Assembly: GCF_006265175.1 (NCBI RefSeq)
Contig: NZ_VDCQ01000039.1
Location: 16,158 to 80,157 of the forward strand
Length of the DNA stretch: 64,000 nucleotides
Direction: 5' to 3'
Source: Paenibacillus hemerocallicola
GTDB lineage: Bacteria; Bacillota; Bacilli; Paenibacillales; NBRC-103111
In this document: positions 9,210 through 18,269 of the stretch, piece by piece
Position numbering within the stretch: position 1 is the first letter of the stretch
Layout: each line of letters begins with the position of its first letter
The notes under the pieces: model-generated
Database searches by the model: none
What the model was told of the DNA's origin: nothing
Seen by the model: the letters and a program-made list of their open reading frames with translations, nothing else
Position numbers and translations under genes: made by a program

Positions 9210-11147
9210 TTGAGAAAAGCCGCGCGTGTCGCTATCTTAATATCGGTATTCCTCCTGTCATGCATCGGAGGCGCGATCGTATTGAAGGAACGAGAAAGCA
9301 ACGGGTATTTGGTGTATAAAGGGGAGCCCAGGGCGGTCCTCGTCCGGCAGAACGGCGCGATCGGCAAAGAAGCTACGGACGAGCTGCGCGCCCGGATTCG
9401 CAAATCGACGGGAGCCGATCTGCCCATAGTCGACGCGGAGCGGCTGGAAAGCCTTCATTTGCCCGAATCGCATGTGCTTATCCTGATCGGACCCGGTCCG
9501 ATGACGGAGGCGCTGGGCATTCGGGGAAGCGACCTGGAGAAGGAGGCTTACCGTGTCGCCGCGATCGGCAACCGGCTCGTACTGACGGGAGCGAGCAACG
9601 ACGCCATTTTGTACGCGGTCAGCTACTTTCTCGACGAATACGTCGGTGTCCGCTATTTGTGGCCGGGCGAGCTCGGTACGTATGTTCCCAAGCGGGACAC
9701 GATCGCGCTGCCCGTCGTCGACGCGACCCGACGGCCCGAGGCGGAGCAGCGGCGATTGAGGGCAACCGATACGAGGCCCGAGGTGGAGCGCTGGATGGGC
9801 GTCCATATGATGGGGAGCCGCAGCCGGTTTGCCTTCGGACACGCGTTCACGGGCTGGTACGACAAATACGGCAAGGAGCACCCGGACTATTTCGCCCAGC
9901 CGCCGGCCGGTCAGCAGCAGGTTCGATCCGACCGGGTCAAGCTGGACTTGAGCAACGAAGCGGTAGACGAGGCGATCATACGCGAATGGCAAGCGGCGGG
10001 TGCGCCGGACAATTGGAACGTCTCCCCCAATGACGGGAGCGGCTTCTGCGTCAGCGCCGGCTGTCTCGCGATGGATGAGCCGGCCGGGCAATCGATTGAC
10101 GCGATCTGGGGAGCCGAGGGGAACTTGACCGCGCGTTACGTCAAGTTCTGGAACCGATTGCTGGCGAAGATGCGCGCCGTAAACCCGGAGGTGACCCTCT
10201 CGACCTATGCGTACAGCTCCTACAAGGAGCCCCCTCCTTCCCATCTCAAGCTGAAGGCGGGCATGGTGATCGGTTTCGTCCACACCTTCCAGGCATACGA
10301 GCAATGGCAAGGCTGGTACGATACCGGGGCGAAGCTGTTTCTGCGGCCGAACTGGTGGCATTCGGGGGCGATCGCTCCGAACTTGATGCTGCATGCGACC
10401 GGCGATTATTTCAAGTTTGCCCAGCGGAACGGCATGATCGGATTCGACTTCGACAGCATTATGGGATACTGGGGGACGCAAGGACTCAATTATTACTTGA
10501 TAGCTCGCCTCTCCGTGCGTCCGGAGCTTTCCGTGGACGACGTCATAGCCGAATACGCCTCCGCGTTCGGCAAAGCGGGACCGGTCATCCGGGACTATAT
10601 CCGGTATTGGGAAAGCTTCTCCGAGGAAACGGCCTACAACGTATCCGCGGGCAACGGTGTATCGATCGACCCGAACGGCCGGTTCGAAACAACAGTCAGG
10701 CAATACGGCCTCCCCGGCTCGCCATTGAACAGCGGATGGTACACGCTTCCGTATTTGTATACGGATCAAGTGCTGAACGAGGCTTATGCCATTCTCGACC
10801 GGGCGGACCGGGCTGCGGCGAACGGGGAAGACGACGCGAGGGAGCGCATCGCCTTTTTGCGCGATGGGTTGCGCCATCTGGAGCTGACCCGCGAGGTTGT
10901 CCGGTATGGCTACGAGAAGTCGCGTCCGGCCGGAGCGACGGCGGAGCAATTTCAAAGCATGAGCGAAGAGCTCGACCGATACCGGAAACAGATTTCCGAG
11001 AGGCATGTCATTTGGTACGACGCGTTGAAGGCATCCGAGAAGCAGAGAAGTATTCCGACCGAACGGAGCCGTACGACAGGCTGGGACAAAGGCGTGCCGG
11101 GAGGTCCGAGCGGCGCGGAGCTGGACGAGGCTTTCCGGGGCTTGTGA
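9210..11147 (+). CDS. DUF4838-type glycoside-hydrolase-like protein, putative lipoprotein
   Basis: A 645-residue protein starting at a TTG codon with GGAGG nine bases upstream. The N terminus is a signal sequence ending FLLSC, where C18 could be lipidated, so it is probably exported. The N-terminal region (LILIGPGPMTEALG, RLVLTGASNDAILYAVSYFLDEYVGVRYLWPGE) resembles the domain preceding the catalytic barrel in alpha-glucuronidases and in DUF4838 proteins. A TIM-barrel-like middle follows (FAFGHAFTGWYDKYGKEHPDYF). It is the third gene of the SBP-esterase run, consistent with uronic-acid or xylan side-chain processing, but substrate and activity are unproven. Confidence 0.7.
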   Translation: MRKAARVAILISVFLLSCIGGAIVLKERESNGYLVYKGEPRAVLVRQNGAIGKEATDELRARIRKSTGADLPIVDAERLESLHLPESHVLILIGPGPMTEALGIRGSDLEKEAYRVAAIGNRLVLTGASNDAILYAVSYFLDEYVGVRYLWPGELGTYVPKRDTIALPVVDATRRPEAEQRRLRATDTRPEVERWMGVHMMGSRSRFAFGHAFTGWYDKYGKEHPDYFAQPPAGQQQVRSDRVKLDLSNEAVDEAIIREWQAAGAPDNWNVSPNDGSGFCVSAGCLAMDEPAGQSIDAIWGAEGNLTARYVKFWNRLLAKMRAVNPEVTLSTYAYSSYKEPPPSHLKLKAGMVIGFVHTFQAYEQWQGWYDTGAKLFLRPNWWHSGAIAPNLMLHATGDYFKFAQRNGMIGFDFDSIMGYWGTQGLNYYLIARLSVRPELSVDDVIAEYASAFGKAGPVIRDYIRYWESFSEETAYNVSAGNGVSIDPNGRFETTVRQYGLPGSPLNSGWYTLPYLYTDQVLNEAYAILDRADRAAANGEDDARERIAFLRDGLRHLELTREVVRYGYEKSRPAGATAEQFQSMSEELDRYRKQISERHVIWYDALKASEKQRSIPTERSRTTGWDKGVPGGPSGAELDEAFRGL

Positions 11148-11212
11148 GCGTGATGTGACAATTGGAAGCCGATCATACCGCAATGACAAAAAAGCTTCGA
11201 TTCCGAAGCCTG

Positions 11213-11427
11213 GGCTGTTGAGAAAGTCAAAAAATGAGAACGGTACCGTCTGTAAGGGGTTGGGGAAATGTAGGTAAAGCGGAGCGTCTGACTTTAAAAT
11301 CGGGTTGTAACCGCTAATTATCATCCAAAATAACTCGATTTTAACGGAAGTGTAGTGCATTCCCCTACCCTTACCCCTACCCCCTTGCCTTCCTCGCTTC
11401 CTCTTTTTGTATACTTTCTCAACAACC
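11213..11427. repeat. R1 element copy 1 (MITE-like, about 215 bp)
   Basis: Terminal inverted repeats GGCTGTTGAGAAAGT (11213-11227) and ACTTTCTCAACAACC (11413-11427) match at 14 of 15 positions. The interior is non-coding and shares long blocks with copies near 32.1 and 53.8 kb, notably TTGTAACCGCTA, AACTCGATTTTAACGGA and GTGCATTCCCCTAC. Internal GGGGTTGGGG opposite CCCCTACCC suggests the whole element could fold as one long hairpin. Confidence 0.7.
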
Positions 11428-11430
11428 TGA

Positions 11431-11454
11431 GCCGCGATTTACGCGGCTTTTTTT
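11431..11454 (+). terminator. Rho-independent terminator
   Basis: GCCGCG-attta-CGCGGC followed by TTTTTTT. It lies just beyond R1 copy 1 and is the likely end of the SBP-esterase-DUF4838 transcript. Confidence 0.7.
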
Positions 11455-11520
11455 CTACGACAATATAATCCACTTACAACCTGGAGGCGTTTTGATGGAC
11501 ATGACATGACATGATATTGT

Positions 11521-11790
11521 CCGTGAATAGAGGAACTACATTCCGTTAGGGTCCCGAATTTCGTGACTCGCTTGAAGATAACGGAACAGGCTTCCTCTAT
11601 ATCGAGCTTTCGGGGTGAAAAGATTCGTGAAGAGCGGAATAGCGGAACGGTTTTCCTTTATTTTGCAATCAACACGAGGGCTTTGGTCAATAGCACACGC
11701 CGGTTCCGCTATTTGTTGGACTTCGCACCGCTCAGCTCCCAGCGCGCTGTGTTTCGCTGCATGACGTCGGTCTGTCTACCGCATGCGGCG
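11521..11790 (-). repeat. R2 element copy 1 (inverted orientation)
   Basis: It contains the reverse complement of blocks seen in the copies at 26.9, 46.7 and 60.4 kb, for example CGCTTGAAGATAACGGAAC, GAATAGCGGAACGGTTTTCC and AATAGAGGAACTACATTCCG. It has no coding capacity and is dominated by short inverted motifs of the TAACGGAA / TTCCGCTAT type. Boundaries are approximate. The remaining bases to about 12100 show nothing recognisable beyond a small GC-rich palindrome. Confidence 0.6.
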
Positions 11791-12105
11791 CGCTCCCGCA
11801 AGTCGCCGCCCGCAGAGGCAGCGAGCTTTCACCGAAAATGCTCTATACCCCTTATCCACACCTGAACGCGAGTGCCGACGTAGTTTTTTTGCAATATATA
11901 GAACTTGCAAGGTTCGGGCTCCCCGCAAAACACCCGGATAAGCATCGGAGCAAAAGCCCCGCTTTGTGGGGTTGTTTTGCGTTCCGCCGACCCCGCCCTT
12001 TTGCTCATTTTCTACCGCTTTAGCATTTTCTACATGCGGGAAATCCGTTGTGCAGCAACGTTTTACGGGGATCGGGGTGGAAAAGGAAGAGAAATGCAAC
12101 CGAAG

Positions 12106-12147
12106 TGAAAACGCTTTATTTACGAAGGGGGAACGGCTTTCTATACT
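12106..12147 (+). promoter_or_regulatory. Promoter with cre-like operator for the SBP-permease operon
   Basis: TTTACG (12119-12124) and TATACT (12142-12147) are 17 bases apart. TGAAAACGCTTTAT at 12106-12119 resembles a CcpA cre or LacI-family operator and touches the -35, a position where binding would repress. Transcription would start about 45 bases before the ATG at 12201. Confidence 0.5.
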
Positions 12148-12200
12148 AGGGTCTGAGCACGGAACTGACATGGCAAACGATATACAAGGAGGAAAAAGAA

Positions 12201-13817
12201 ATGGGTCAAAGGAAGGTCAAATCGATATTGTTATCGCTTACCGTGTTGTCGGTAGTCGCAGCCGGATGCGGCGGAGGGTCGGGCGACGGCAAAAGCGGCA
12301 GCGCGGGAACGAACGGCACCCCGGAAGGAACGAAGGCGCCGGCGGCAGCCAACTATGGAGATACGGGAGGGCTCAAGCTGCCGCTCGTAGACAAGCCGAC
12401 GACGCTTACGTGGATGCTGGTCAGCGACAACCCGAACCTGGGCGATTCGATGGTCGTGAAGGAAATCGAGAAACGGACCGGGATCAAGCTGGAGATCCAG
12501 GCGTACTCGTCGCAGACGTATAAAGATAAAATGAAGGTCGTCGTGGCCTCGGGCAAGCTTCCGGACATTTTCCACGGCTTGTCGATCCCGGAAATCAACA
12601 AAATGGGTGCACAAGGCGCGTTGACTCCGATCAATTCTTATTTGAACGAGCTTCCGAACTTCAAGAAGCTGTATGTCGACAATGCGGAAAACAACTGGGT
12701 GATGAAATCGTGGTCGGATGACAAAAACAATTTGTATTCGTGGCCGATCTACGGCTTGAACCGCGACGTCAATCACGGCTTCCTGTACCGGAAAGACATC
12801 TTCGACAAGCACGGCATCAAGGAATGGACGAATACGGACGAATTCTACGCGGCGCTCAAAAAGCTGAAGGAAGCTTACCCGCAGTCGTATCCGTACGCCT
12901 CCAAGACGAAGGAAAACATTTTCAAGGATTGGGCTTACGGATGGGGTATCGGCGGAGCGGACTACCCGGCTTACTACGACGAGAAGGCAAAAACCTGGAA
13001 GCAGGTCTACACGTCGGCCGAATACAAAGCCCAGCTCGATTTCATGAAAAAGCTGTACGAAGAAGGTTTGCTGGACCCCGAATTCATTACCGATACGGAC
13101 GCCTCCTGGACGGCGAAAATGACGACGAACAACAAATCGTTCGTTACGTTCGATTGGATCGGCCGACTCGATTCGTTCGCCAGCCAAGTGAAGTCGCAGA
13201 CGCCGGACTACAATCTGCGTTACGCCAACCCGGTCGGGCCTACCGGCAACATCCGTACGCTTCCGAAAATTTCCAACTTCGGCACCGTCGTGCCTAACGG
13301 CAAAAACAAGGAAATCGCCCTCAAGCTGCTCGATTACTTGACCAGCCCGTCCGGCTCCTCGCTCGTTACGATGGGCATCGAAGGGGAAACGTACAAGTTG
13401 GAGAACGGCAAGCCGGTTTACCCCGAGCTGAAGGACGTGGCGACCGTGGATATCAAGGCGCTGGAAACGAAATACGGCATGTGGCTGGAAGGCATGTATC
13501 TCCGTCCCGACAAGCGTAGCGTATACTTCAGCTATACGGAGAAAGAAAAGGAAGCCCAAGACAAAATCAACGGCGCGAAAAAATATGAGCCGGCCGATCC
13601 GATTTTGAAATTTACGGACGACGAGACGAAGACGATCGCCGATCTGAGAACCGCGCTCGATAAAGCCGCGAACGAATTTGCCACGAAATATGTGATGAAA
13701 AAAGAATTCGGTCAGGCGCAATGGACCGAATGGGTGCAAAACGCAGAGAAGCTGGGCGCGAGCAAATTTATCGACGCTTATAACGCGGCGCAAAAACGGT
13801 TCGACCAGCAAAAGTAA
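12201..13817 (+). CDS. Extracellular solute-binding lipoprotein of a polysaccharide-type ABC importer (LplA-like)
   Basis: A 538-residue family-1 SBP. The signal peptide has the lipobox V-A-A-G-C with C23 acylated, then a Gly/Ser/Lys-rich linker. The mature part has VVKEIEKRTGIKLEIQ, ASGKLPDIFHG and FLYRKDIFDKHGI, typical of the Lpl/YtcQ group that captures oligosaccharides for LplB/YtcP permeases. AGGAGG lies just before the ATG. The two permease genes follow after about 100 bases containing a stable hairpin. Unlike the other SBPs in the window, this one has its own permeases. The ATPase is not encoded here; such systems usually use a shared MsmK/MsmX-type ATPase, as known for the family. 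Confidence 0.9.
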   Translation: MGQRKVKSILLSLTVLSVVAAGCGGGSGDGKSGSAGTNGTPEGTKAPAAANYGDTGGLKLPLVDKPTTLTWMLVSDNPNLGDSMVVKEIEKRTGIKLEIQAYSSQTYKDKMKVVVASGKLPDIFHGLSIPEINKMGAQGALTPINSYLNELPNFKKLYVDNAENNWVMKSWSDDKNNLYSWPIYGLNRDVNHGFLYRKDIFDKHGIKEWTNTDEFYAALKKLKEAYPQSYPYASKTKENIFKDWAYGWGIGGADYPAYYDEKAKTWKQVYTSAEYKAQLDFMKKLYEEGLLDPEFITDTDASWTAKMTTNNKSFVTFDWIGRLDSFASQVKSQTPDYNLRYANPVGPTGNIRTLPKISNFGTVVPNGKNKEIALKLLDYLTSPSGSSLVTMGIEGETYKLENGKPVYPELKDVATVDIKALETKYGMWLEGMYLRPDKRSVYFSYTEKEKEAQDKINGAKKYEPADPILKFTDDETKTIADLRTALDKAANEFATKYVMKKEFGQAQWTEWVQNAEKLGASKFIDAYNAAQKRFDQQK

Positions 13818-13845
13818 AAGATAGCCATATCGTTTCGGTACTCGG

Positions 13846-13870
13846 CACCCGGGCGGAAAACTCCCGGGTG
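13846..13870 (+). other. Intercistronic hairpin between SBP and permease genes
   Basis: CACCCGGG and CCCGGGTG flank a nine-base loop with no T-run. Such hairpins commonly protect the upstream SBP message or partly terminate, giving more SBP than permease. That role is inferred. Confidence 0.5.
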
Positions 13871-13917
13871 TCCCGCATCGAAACCGAAGTGCGCTTTATT
13901 GAGATAGGAGGTAGCCC

Positions 13918-14883
13918 ATGCATACGTCGCAACCCGAGCTTACCGAAGGGCGAAAGCAGCGCGTTCCCGGCTCCCGTCTCGTTTCGACCTTGCGTCATAT
14001 GAAGCGGGACAGGCAGCTGTTGATCCTGTTTCTACCCTGTATCATTTTCTTCGTATTATTCCGTTACGGTCCCATTTACGGCCTCGTCATCGCGTTCAAG
14101 GACTACAACGTGTATCAGGGAATTCTGGGCAGCGAATGGGTCGGCTTCGAGCATTTCCGCCGTTTCTTCGAGAGCCCGGACTTTTGGCTCCTTTTTAAGA
14201 ATACGTTTCTGCTAGGCTTGTTTACGCTAATGTGGGCGTTTCCGTTTCCGATTATTTTCGCCGTCATGCTTAACGAGGTACGGGGAATCCAATTCAAGAA
14301 AACGGTGCAAACGTTCAGCTATTTGCCGTCCTTCCTGTCGGTCGTCATCGTCAGCAGCATGATTATCGATTTTTTGTCGCCGACGCATGGGCTCGTCAAC
14401 GAGTTGCTCAAAGCGGTCGGGCTGGAATCGAAATATTTTCTTGCCGCGCCCGAATGGTTCCGGACGATCTATGTTTCTACGGAAGTATGGCAGCATATGG
14501 GCTTCGAGGCGATCATTTATTTGGCCGCCATCGCGAGCATCGATCCCACCCTGTATGAAGCGGCCAAGGTGGACGGGGCCAGCCGGTTCCAGATGATGCG
14601 GTATATTACGATACCGAGCATCATGCCGACGATTCTGATCATGTTCATCATCAAGTCCGGCTCCATGTTCCGCATCGGTTACGAGAAGGTGCTCCTGCTC
14701 TACAACCCGATGACGTACGAGGTCGCCGACGTATTCTCCACCTATGTGTACCGGAAAGGCTTGCTCGAGACGAATTACAGCTATGCGGCCGCTGTCGGTC
14801 TGTTCGAATCGCTCATCGCTCTCGTCATGCTGCTCATCACGAACGTCATCAGCAAAAAAGCGGGAGGGAAAGGGCTATGGTAA
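13918..14883 (+). CDS. ABC transporter permease, LplB family
   Basis: A 321-residue integral membrane protein with about six helices. After an N-terminal cytoplasmic stretch comes the family signature FLPCIIFFVLFRYGPIYGLVIAFKDYN (split here across the first helix). The EAA-type cytoplasmic loop (YEAAKVDGASRFQMMRYITIP) contacts the ATPase. AGGAGGT precedes the ATG. It overlaps the next permease by 7 bases, indicating translational coupling. With its partner it forms the channel for the sugar delivered by the SBP at 12201. Confidence 0.93.
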   Translation: MHTSQPELTEGRKQRVPGSRLVSTLRHMKRDRQLLILFLPCIIFFVLFRYGPIYGLVIAFKDYNVYQGILGSEWVGFEHFRRFFESPDFWLLFKNTFLLGLFTLMWAFPFPIIFAVMLNEVRGIQFKKTVQTFSYLPSFLSVVIVSSMIIDFLSPTHGLVNELLKAVGLESKYFLAAPEWFRTIYVSTEVWQHMGFEAIIYLAAIASIDPTLYEAAKVDGASRFQMMRYITIPSIMPTILIMFIIKSGSMFRIGYEKVLLLYNPMTYEVADVFSTYVYRKGLLETNYSYAAAVGLFESLIALVMLLITNVISKKAGGKGLW

Positions 14884-15752
14884 AAGGCGGCGCATTACGT
14901 CAACGGTTTACTCTCTTCGATGCGGTGCTGGCCGTCATCTTATCATTGGTCGCGATCGCGACCGTTTATCCGGTCCTGTACATCGTGGCGGTTTCGTTCA
15001 GCGATACGGCCTACATCGTGCAGAACAAAGTGTTTTTGTGGCCGAAAGGATTCAATCTGGAGGCATATAAGCAAATATTGGAAAATCCGAGAATTCCGAG
15101 AGCTTACTGGAATACGATCCTATATACCGGCTTGGGGACGTTCATCAACCTGCTGATGACGGCGATTGCGGCGTATCCGTTGTCGAGACCGGGGTTTTTC
15201 GGCCGGAAGTTTTTTATGATCGCGATCGTCCTGACGATGTTTCTGAACGGGGGAATTATTCCCGCCTATTTGATTGTACAGAAGCTTCATATGATCGATA
15301 CGATTTGGGCGATCGTGCTGCCGAATGCGATCTGGACGGTCGAGCTGCTTATTCTGAAAAGCTTCTACGAGTCCATGTCCGGCTCCCTTCGCGAATCGGC
15401 GCTGATCGACGGCGCATCCGAATACCGGATTTTGTTCCAAATCGTCATTCCGCTGTCGAAGCCGGCTCTTGCCTCCATCGGCTTGTTCTACTTCATGGGC
15501 CATTGGAACAGCTTCTTCATTCCGATGATTTATTTGAACGACGCGAAGCTGTATCCGCTGCAGGTCGTACTTCGCGATATGCTGTTTTTCGATTCGGCGA
15601 AGGAGACGAGTCTGATCGACAAGTCGACGATAACGCCGCAATCGATGAAAAACGCCACAATATTCGTTTCGATGATTCCGGTGCTGTTGATTTATCCGTT
15701 TGCCCAGAAATATTTTGCCAAAGGAATTATGCTTGGCTCCGAGAAGGGATAG
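14877..15752 (+). CDS. ABC transporter permease, YtcP family
   Basis: A 291-residue carbohydrate permease with about six membrane helices and the inner-membrane EAA loop (ESALIDGASEYRILFQIVIPLSKPAL). The C terminus FAQKYFAKGIMLGSEKG is diagnostic of the MalG/YtcP-type subunit in Lpl systems. The ATG overlaps the end of the upstream permease gene. It completes the SBP-permease-permease set; an AraC sensor gene follows about 220 bases downstream, probably regulating the operon. Confidence 0.93.
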   Translation: MVKGGALRQRFTLFDAVLAVILSLVAIATVYPVLYIVAVSFSDTAYIVQNKVFLWPKGFNLEAYKQILENPRIPRAYWNTILYTGLGTFINLLMTAIAAYPLSRPGFFGRKFFMIAIVLTMFLNGGIIPAYLIVQKLHMIDTIWAIVLPNAIWTVELLILKSFYESMSGSLRESALIDGASEYRILFQIVIPLSKPALASIGLFYFMGHWNSFFIPMIYLNDAKLYPLQVVLRDMLFFDSAKETSLIDKSTITPQSMKNATIFVSMIPVLLIYPFAQKYFAKGIMLGSEKG

Positions 15753-15918
15753 TGTCCGCTTTTGTCGAATTATAGGGTTCGACATCATTTCTGAACGATT
15801 CAGAATGTTAAAGTTCGCTAAAGCAACACAGCTTCTAGGCAATACTTCGTTAAAGCGATCGACGACAGTCTGAACCAAGAAAAACTACCGCTGAACCGCG
15901 GTCGCTCATCCTCGTAAT

Positions 15919-15937
15919 ACGTCGATAGACGTTTTTC
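15919..15937 (+). terminator. Weak terminator after the permease operon
   Basis: ACGTC-gata-GACGT followed by TTTT. The stem is only five base pairs, so termination would be partial. It sits between the permease gene and the AraC sensor gene. Confidence 0.35.
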
Positions 15938-15972
15938 TTATTGATCTCACGGTCTCGGGTGGGGGTGGGGCG

Positions 15973-18255
15973 ATGGTGCCCAAGATGAGGATGATTGCCA
16001 ACAAAGGGCTGCTGCAAATCTTTTTTGCGCTCCTTTTGGTGGCAATCATTATGTTTGTATCCAACTATATGGTTTATCGCAATTCGATTTCGGGCATTTA
16101 CAACCAGGTCAGCGAAAACAACAAGCTTGTCGTGAAAAACATGATCCGCACCTTCGACGACAGCTTCAAAAATATTAACGATATTATTTACACGATCCAG
16201 CTGCTCTCCTACAACGCGTGGAAAACGGGCGACGGAAACGTAGACATGTCCGATGCGTACATGACCTACTCGAATCTCCGGTCGCTCGCGTCTTCCAGCG
16301 AGTATATCGAGGAAGTGATCGTGTTTCATAACGGCTCGGACCTCGCCATTACGACTTCCGGTACGATCCAGCTGCCGGAGCTGCTGCGCAAAAAATACGT
16401 CAATCCTTCTTATAATTCCGAGTTTTGGAAAACGCTTGCCAAAACCAAACATCCGCTGAAGGTGTTTCCGGCCGAGGCCTACACCGACGATTCGCCGGTC
16501 GGTGTGTCGCGGAAGCTTATTCCGATTATCGGCAGCAACCAAATCTCCGAATTGAACGTGCTCGTTTTTTTGAACTATGATAAAATGCTGCGCCACGTCA
16601 ACCAGGAGTCCATGATGAAGGGAACGTCGCTGATCGTCATGGACCAGAACCGGAACATGATCCTGAATACGGAGGACAAATGGAATCTGGTCGACATGCT
16701 GTACGATCTCAATCTCGGGACGAATCAGGAAGAGACGCTGAAAAACAAAGATTTCGAATACAACGTCTTCAAGTCGGACTATAACGGGTTTATGTATATT
16801 AACAAAACGCCGTACCAATTCGCCGATATGGAGTCGGTGTCCGGCGTCAACCGCCAGATCATGATGATCGCCATCGCCTGCGCCGTCCTTCTGTCCGCGC
16901 TGTTGAGCCTGTATTTGTACAGACCGGTGCGAACCCTCGTCAAGCTGATCGGCATTCGCGACGCCAAGGGGGCCGACTATCGGCAAATCCGGTCGGGCAT
17001 CGCGAGAATGCAGGAAGAGAACGAGTCGTTCAAAACGCAGGTCGACGTGTTCCGCGCGGAAATGCGCAAAGCTGTGTTCCAGAACTCCCTTCTCGGCATC
17101 TCCTCGCCGAAGGAGACGGAGCAGCGGATGCAGCGTTATTTTCCGGAGTTTGCGCAAAGCGGTTATTTCGTCTTGGCCGAATTTCGTTTGCGGGAGAAAA
17201 ACGAAGACGAGAAAGGCTCATCCGTATGGCTTGAAGAAATGGCCGTTTCGATTCATGGCGGTTTGCAGGGTACGGGGGAAACCGTGTCCGTATTTCCGAC
17301 CGGGTACGGCAAATGCTATGTCCATATCGGCATTAGACGGGCCGCCGATCGCGAGCCGATCGTCAAGCAACTGCGCGCCTTCGTCAGGCAGGTCAAGGAA
17401 GAGGCGTGGAGCGGCCTGTCGTCGACGGTAGCGGTGAGCAGGGCATTTGCGGCCGAACCGGCCAATTGCCATAAAGCTTATCGGGATTTGACCGATTGCT
17501 TCGAGTACCGGAACATCGATTCGGACGATGCCGTCATCGACTTTCAGACGATTCGGTATACGTGGAAGGTGTACGCTCCTCTGGACGATATCGAGAAGGC
17601 GTCCCGTTTCCTCGTTATCGGCAACGTCGAGGAGTGCGTCAGCATCGTCCGGGATATTTTCGCCAAAAACGAAGAGCGGCACATTCACCGGTACCAGCTC
17701 GTATCCGTGGCCAAGACGATGCTCTATGACATGCTGAAGCATTTGGACGCAAGCGACGTGGAGCCGAAGCATATTGTCGCGCTGGAAGCGTCGTTCCATG
17801 TGGAAACGGAAGCGGCTACCGGATCGGACGATATCCGCGATGCGTTGATCCGTTCCATCCGCGCGATCGGCGAAACGGGCGGCAAAGCGGGTCAGAAGAG
17901 CAAGCTGGACCCGTCGTCGATAGCCCGTTATATCGCAACCCATTACTACAAAGACCTTCATTTGGATCATATGGCGGAGAAGCTTGAGACGTCCCCGAAA
18001 TATTTTTCCAACTATTTCAAGAAAACGTTCGGCATCAATTTTATCGAATATTTGAACAAAGTTCGGCTGGCGAAGGCGAGCGAGCTGCTGAAGACGACGG
18101 AGCAAACGGTTGCCGAGATCGGCGAGAAGACCGGTTACCAAAATTCGTCCACGTTCACGAGCACCTTCAAAAAATATTACGGCATTTCGCCGAGCGATTA
18201 CCGAAAAAACAGTCCTCCCGAAGCGCCGCCTTCGGAGGGCGGAATAAATAAATAA
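15973..18255 (+). CDS. Membrane-bound AraC-family sensor/regulator
   Basis: A 760-residue protein. A first helix at about residues 10-31 and a second at about 294-317 enclose an extracellular, dCache-like sensory region. A cytoplasmic region with a coiled-coil-like stretch follows, and the C-terminal AraC helix-turn-helix pair lies at about 655-750 (LDHMAEKLETSPKYFSNYF; VAEIGEKTGYQN; FKKYYGISPSDYRK). It directly follows the SBP-permease operon on the same strand, the usual place for the sugar-responsive activator of such importers. The ATG at 15973 has a G-rich ribosome site (GGGTGGGG). It shares its architecture with the protein at 3391-5658. Confidence 0.88.
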   Translation: MVPKMRMIANKGLLQIFFALLLVAIIMFVSNYMVYRNSISGIYNQVSENNKLVVKNMIRTFDDSFKNINDIIYTIQLLSYNAWKTGDGNVDMSDAYMTYSNLRSLASSSEYIEEVIVFHNGSDLAITTSGTIQLPELLRKKYVNPSYNSEFWKTLAKTKHPLKVFPAEAYTDDSPVGVSRKLIPIIGSNQISELNVLVFLNYDKMLRHVNQESMMKGTSLIVMDQNRNMILNTEDKWNLVDMLYDLNLGTNQEETLKNKDFEYNVFKSDYNGFMYINKTPYQFADMESVSGVNRQIMMIAIACAVLLSALLSLYLYRPVRTLVKLIGIRDAKGADYRQIRSGIARMQEENESFKTQVDVFRAEMRKAVFQNSLLGISSPKETEQRMQRYFPEFAQSGYFVLAEFRLREKNEDEKGSSVWLEEMAVSIHGGLQGTGETVSVFPTGYGKCYVHIGIRRAADREPIVKQLRAFVRQVKEEAWSGLSSTVAVSRAFAAEPANCHKAYRDLTDCFEYRNIDSDDAVIDFQTIRYTWKVYAPLDDIEKASRFLVIGNVEECVSIVRDIFAKNEERHIHRYQLVSVAKTMLYDMLKHLDASDVEPKHIVALEASFHVETEAATGSDDIRDALIRSIRAIGETGGKAGQKSKLDPSSIARYIATHYYKDLHLDHMAEKLETSPKYFSNYFKKTFGINFIEYLNKVRLAKASELLKTTEQTVAEIGEKTGYQNSSTFTSTFKKYYGISPSDYRKNSPPEAPPSEGGINK

Positions 18256-18269
18256 AGACGAGAAAGAGC

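Noticed and set aside
9258-11360. A 700-codon antisense frame across the DUF4838 gene and R1 copy 1
   Set aside because: Shadow of the plus-strand gene. It runs into a non-coding repeat and has no recognisable motif or ribosome site.
11563-11865. Short open frames within R2 copies
   Set aside because: They are not conserved in frame among the four copies and lack ribosome sites; the repeats look non-coding.
12231-13811. A 526-codon antisense frame opposite the LplA-like SBP
   Set aside because: Exactly opposite a clear lipoprotein gene and rich in Arg/Val/Phe filler; a shadow.
15850-17157. A 435-codon antisense frame opposite the second AraC sensor
   Set aside because: No family motif; it starts inside the coding region of a well-supported protein.
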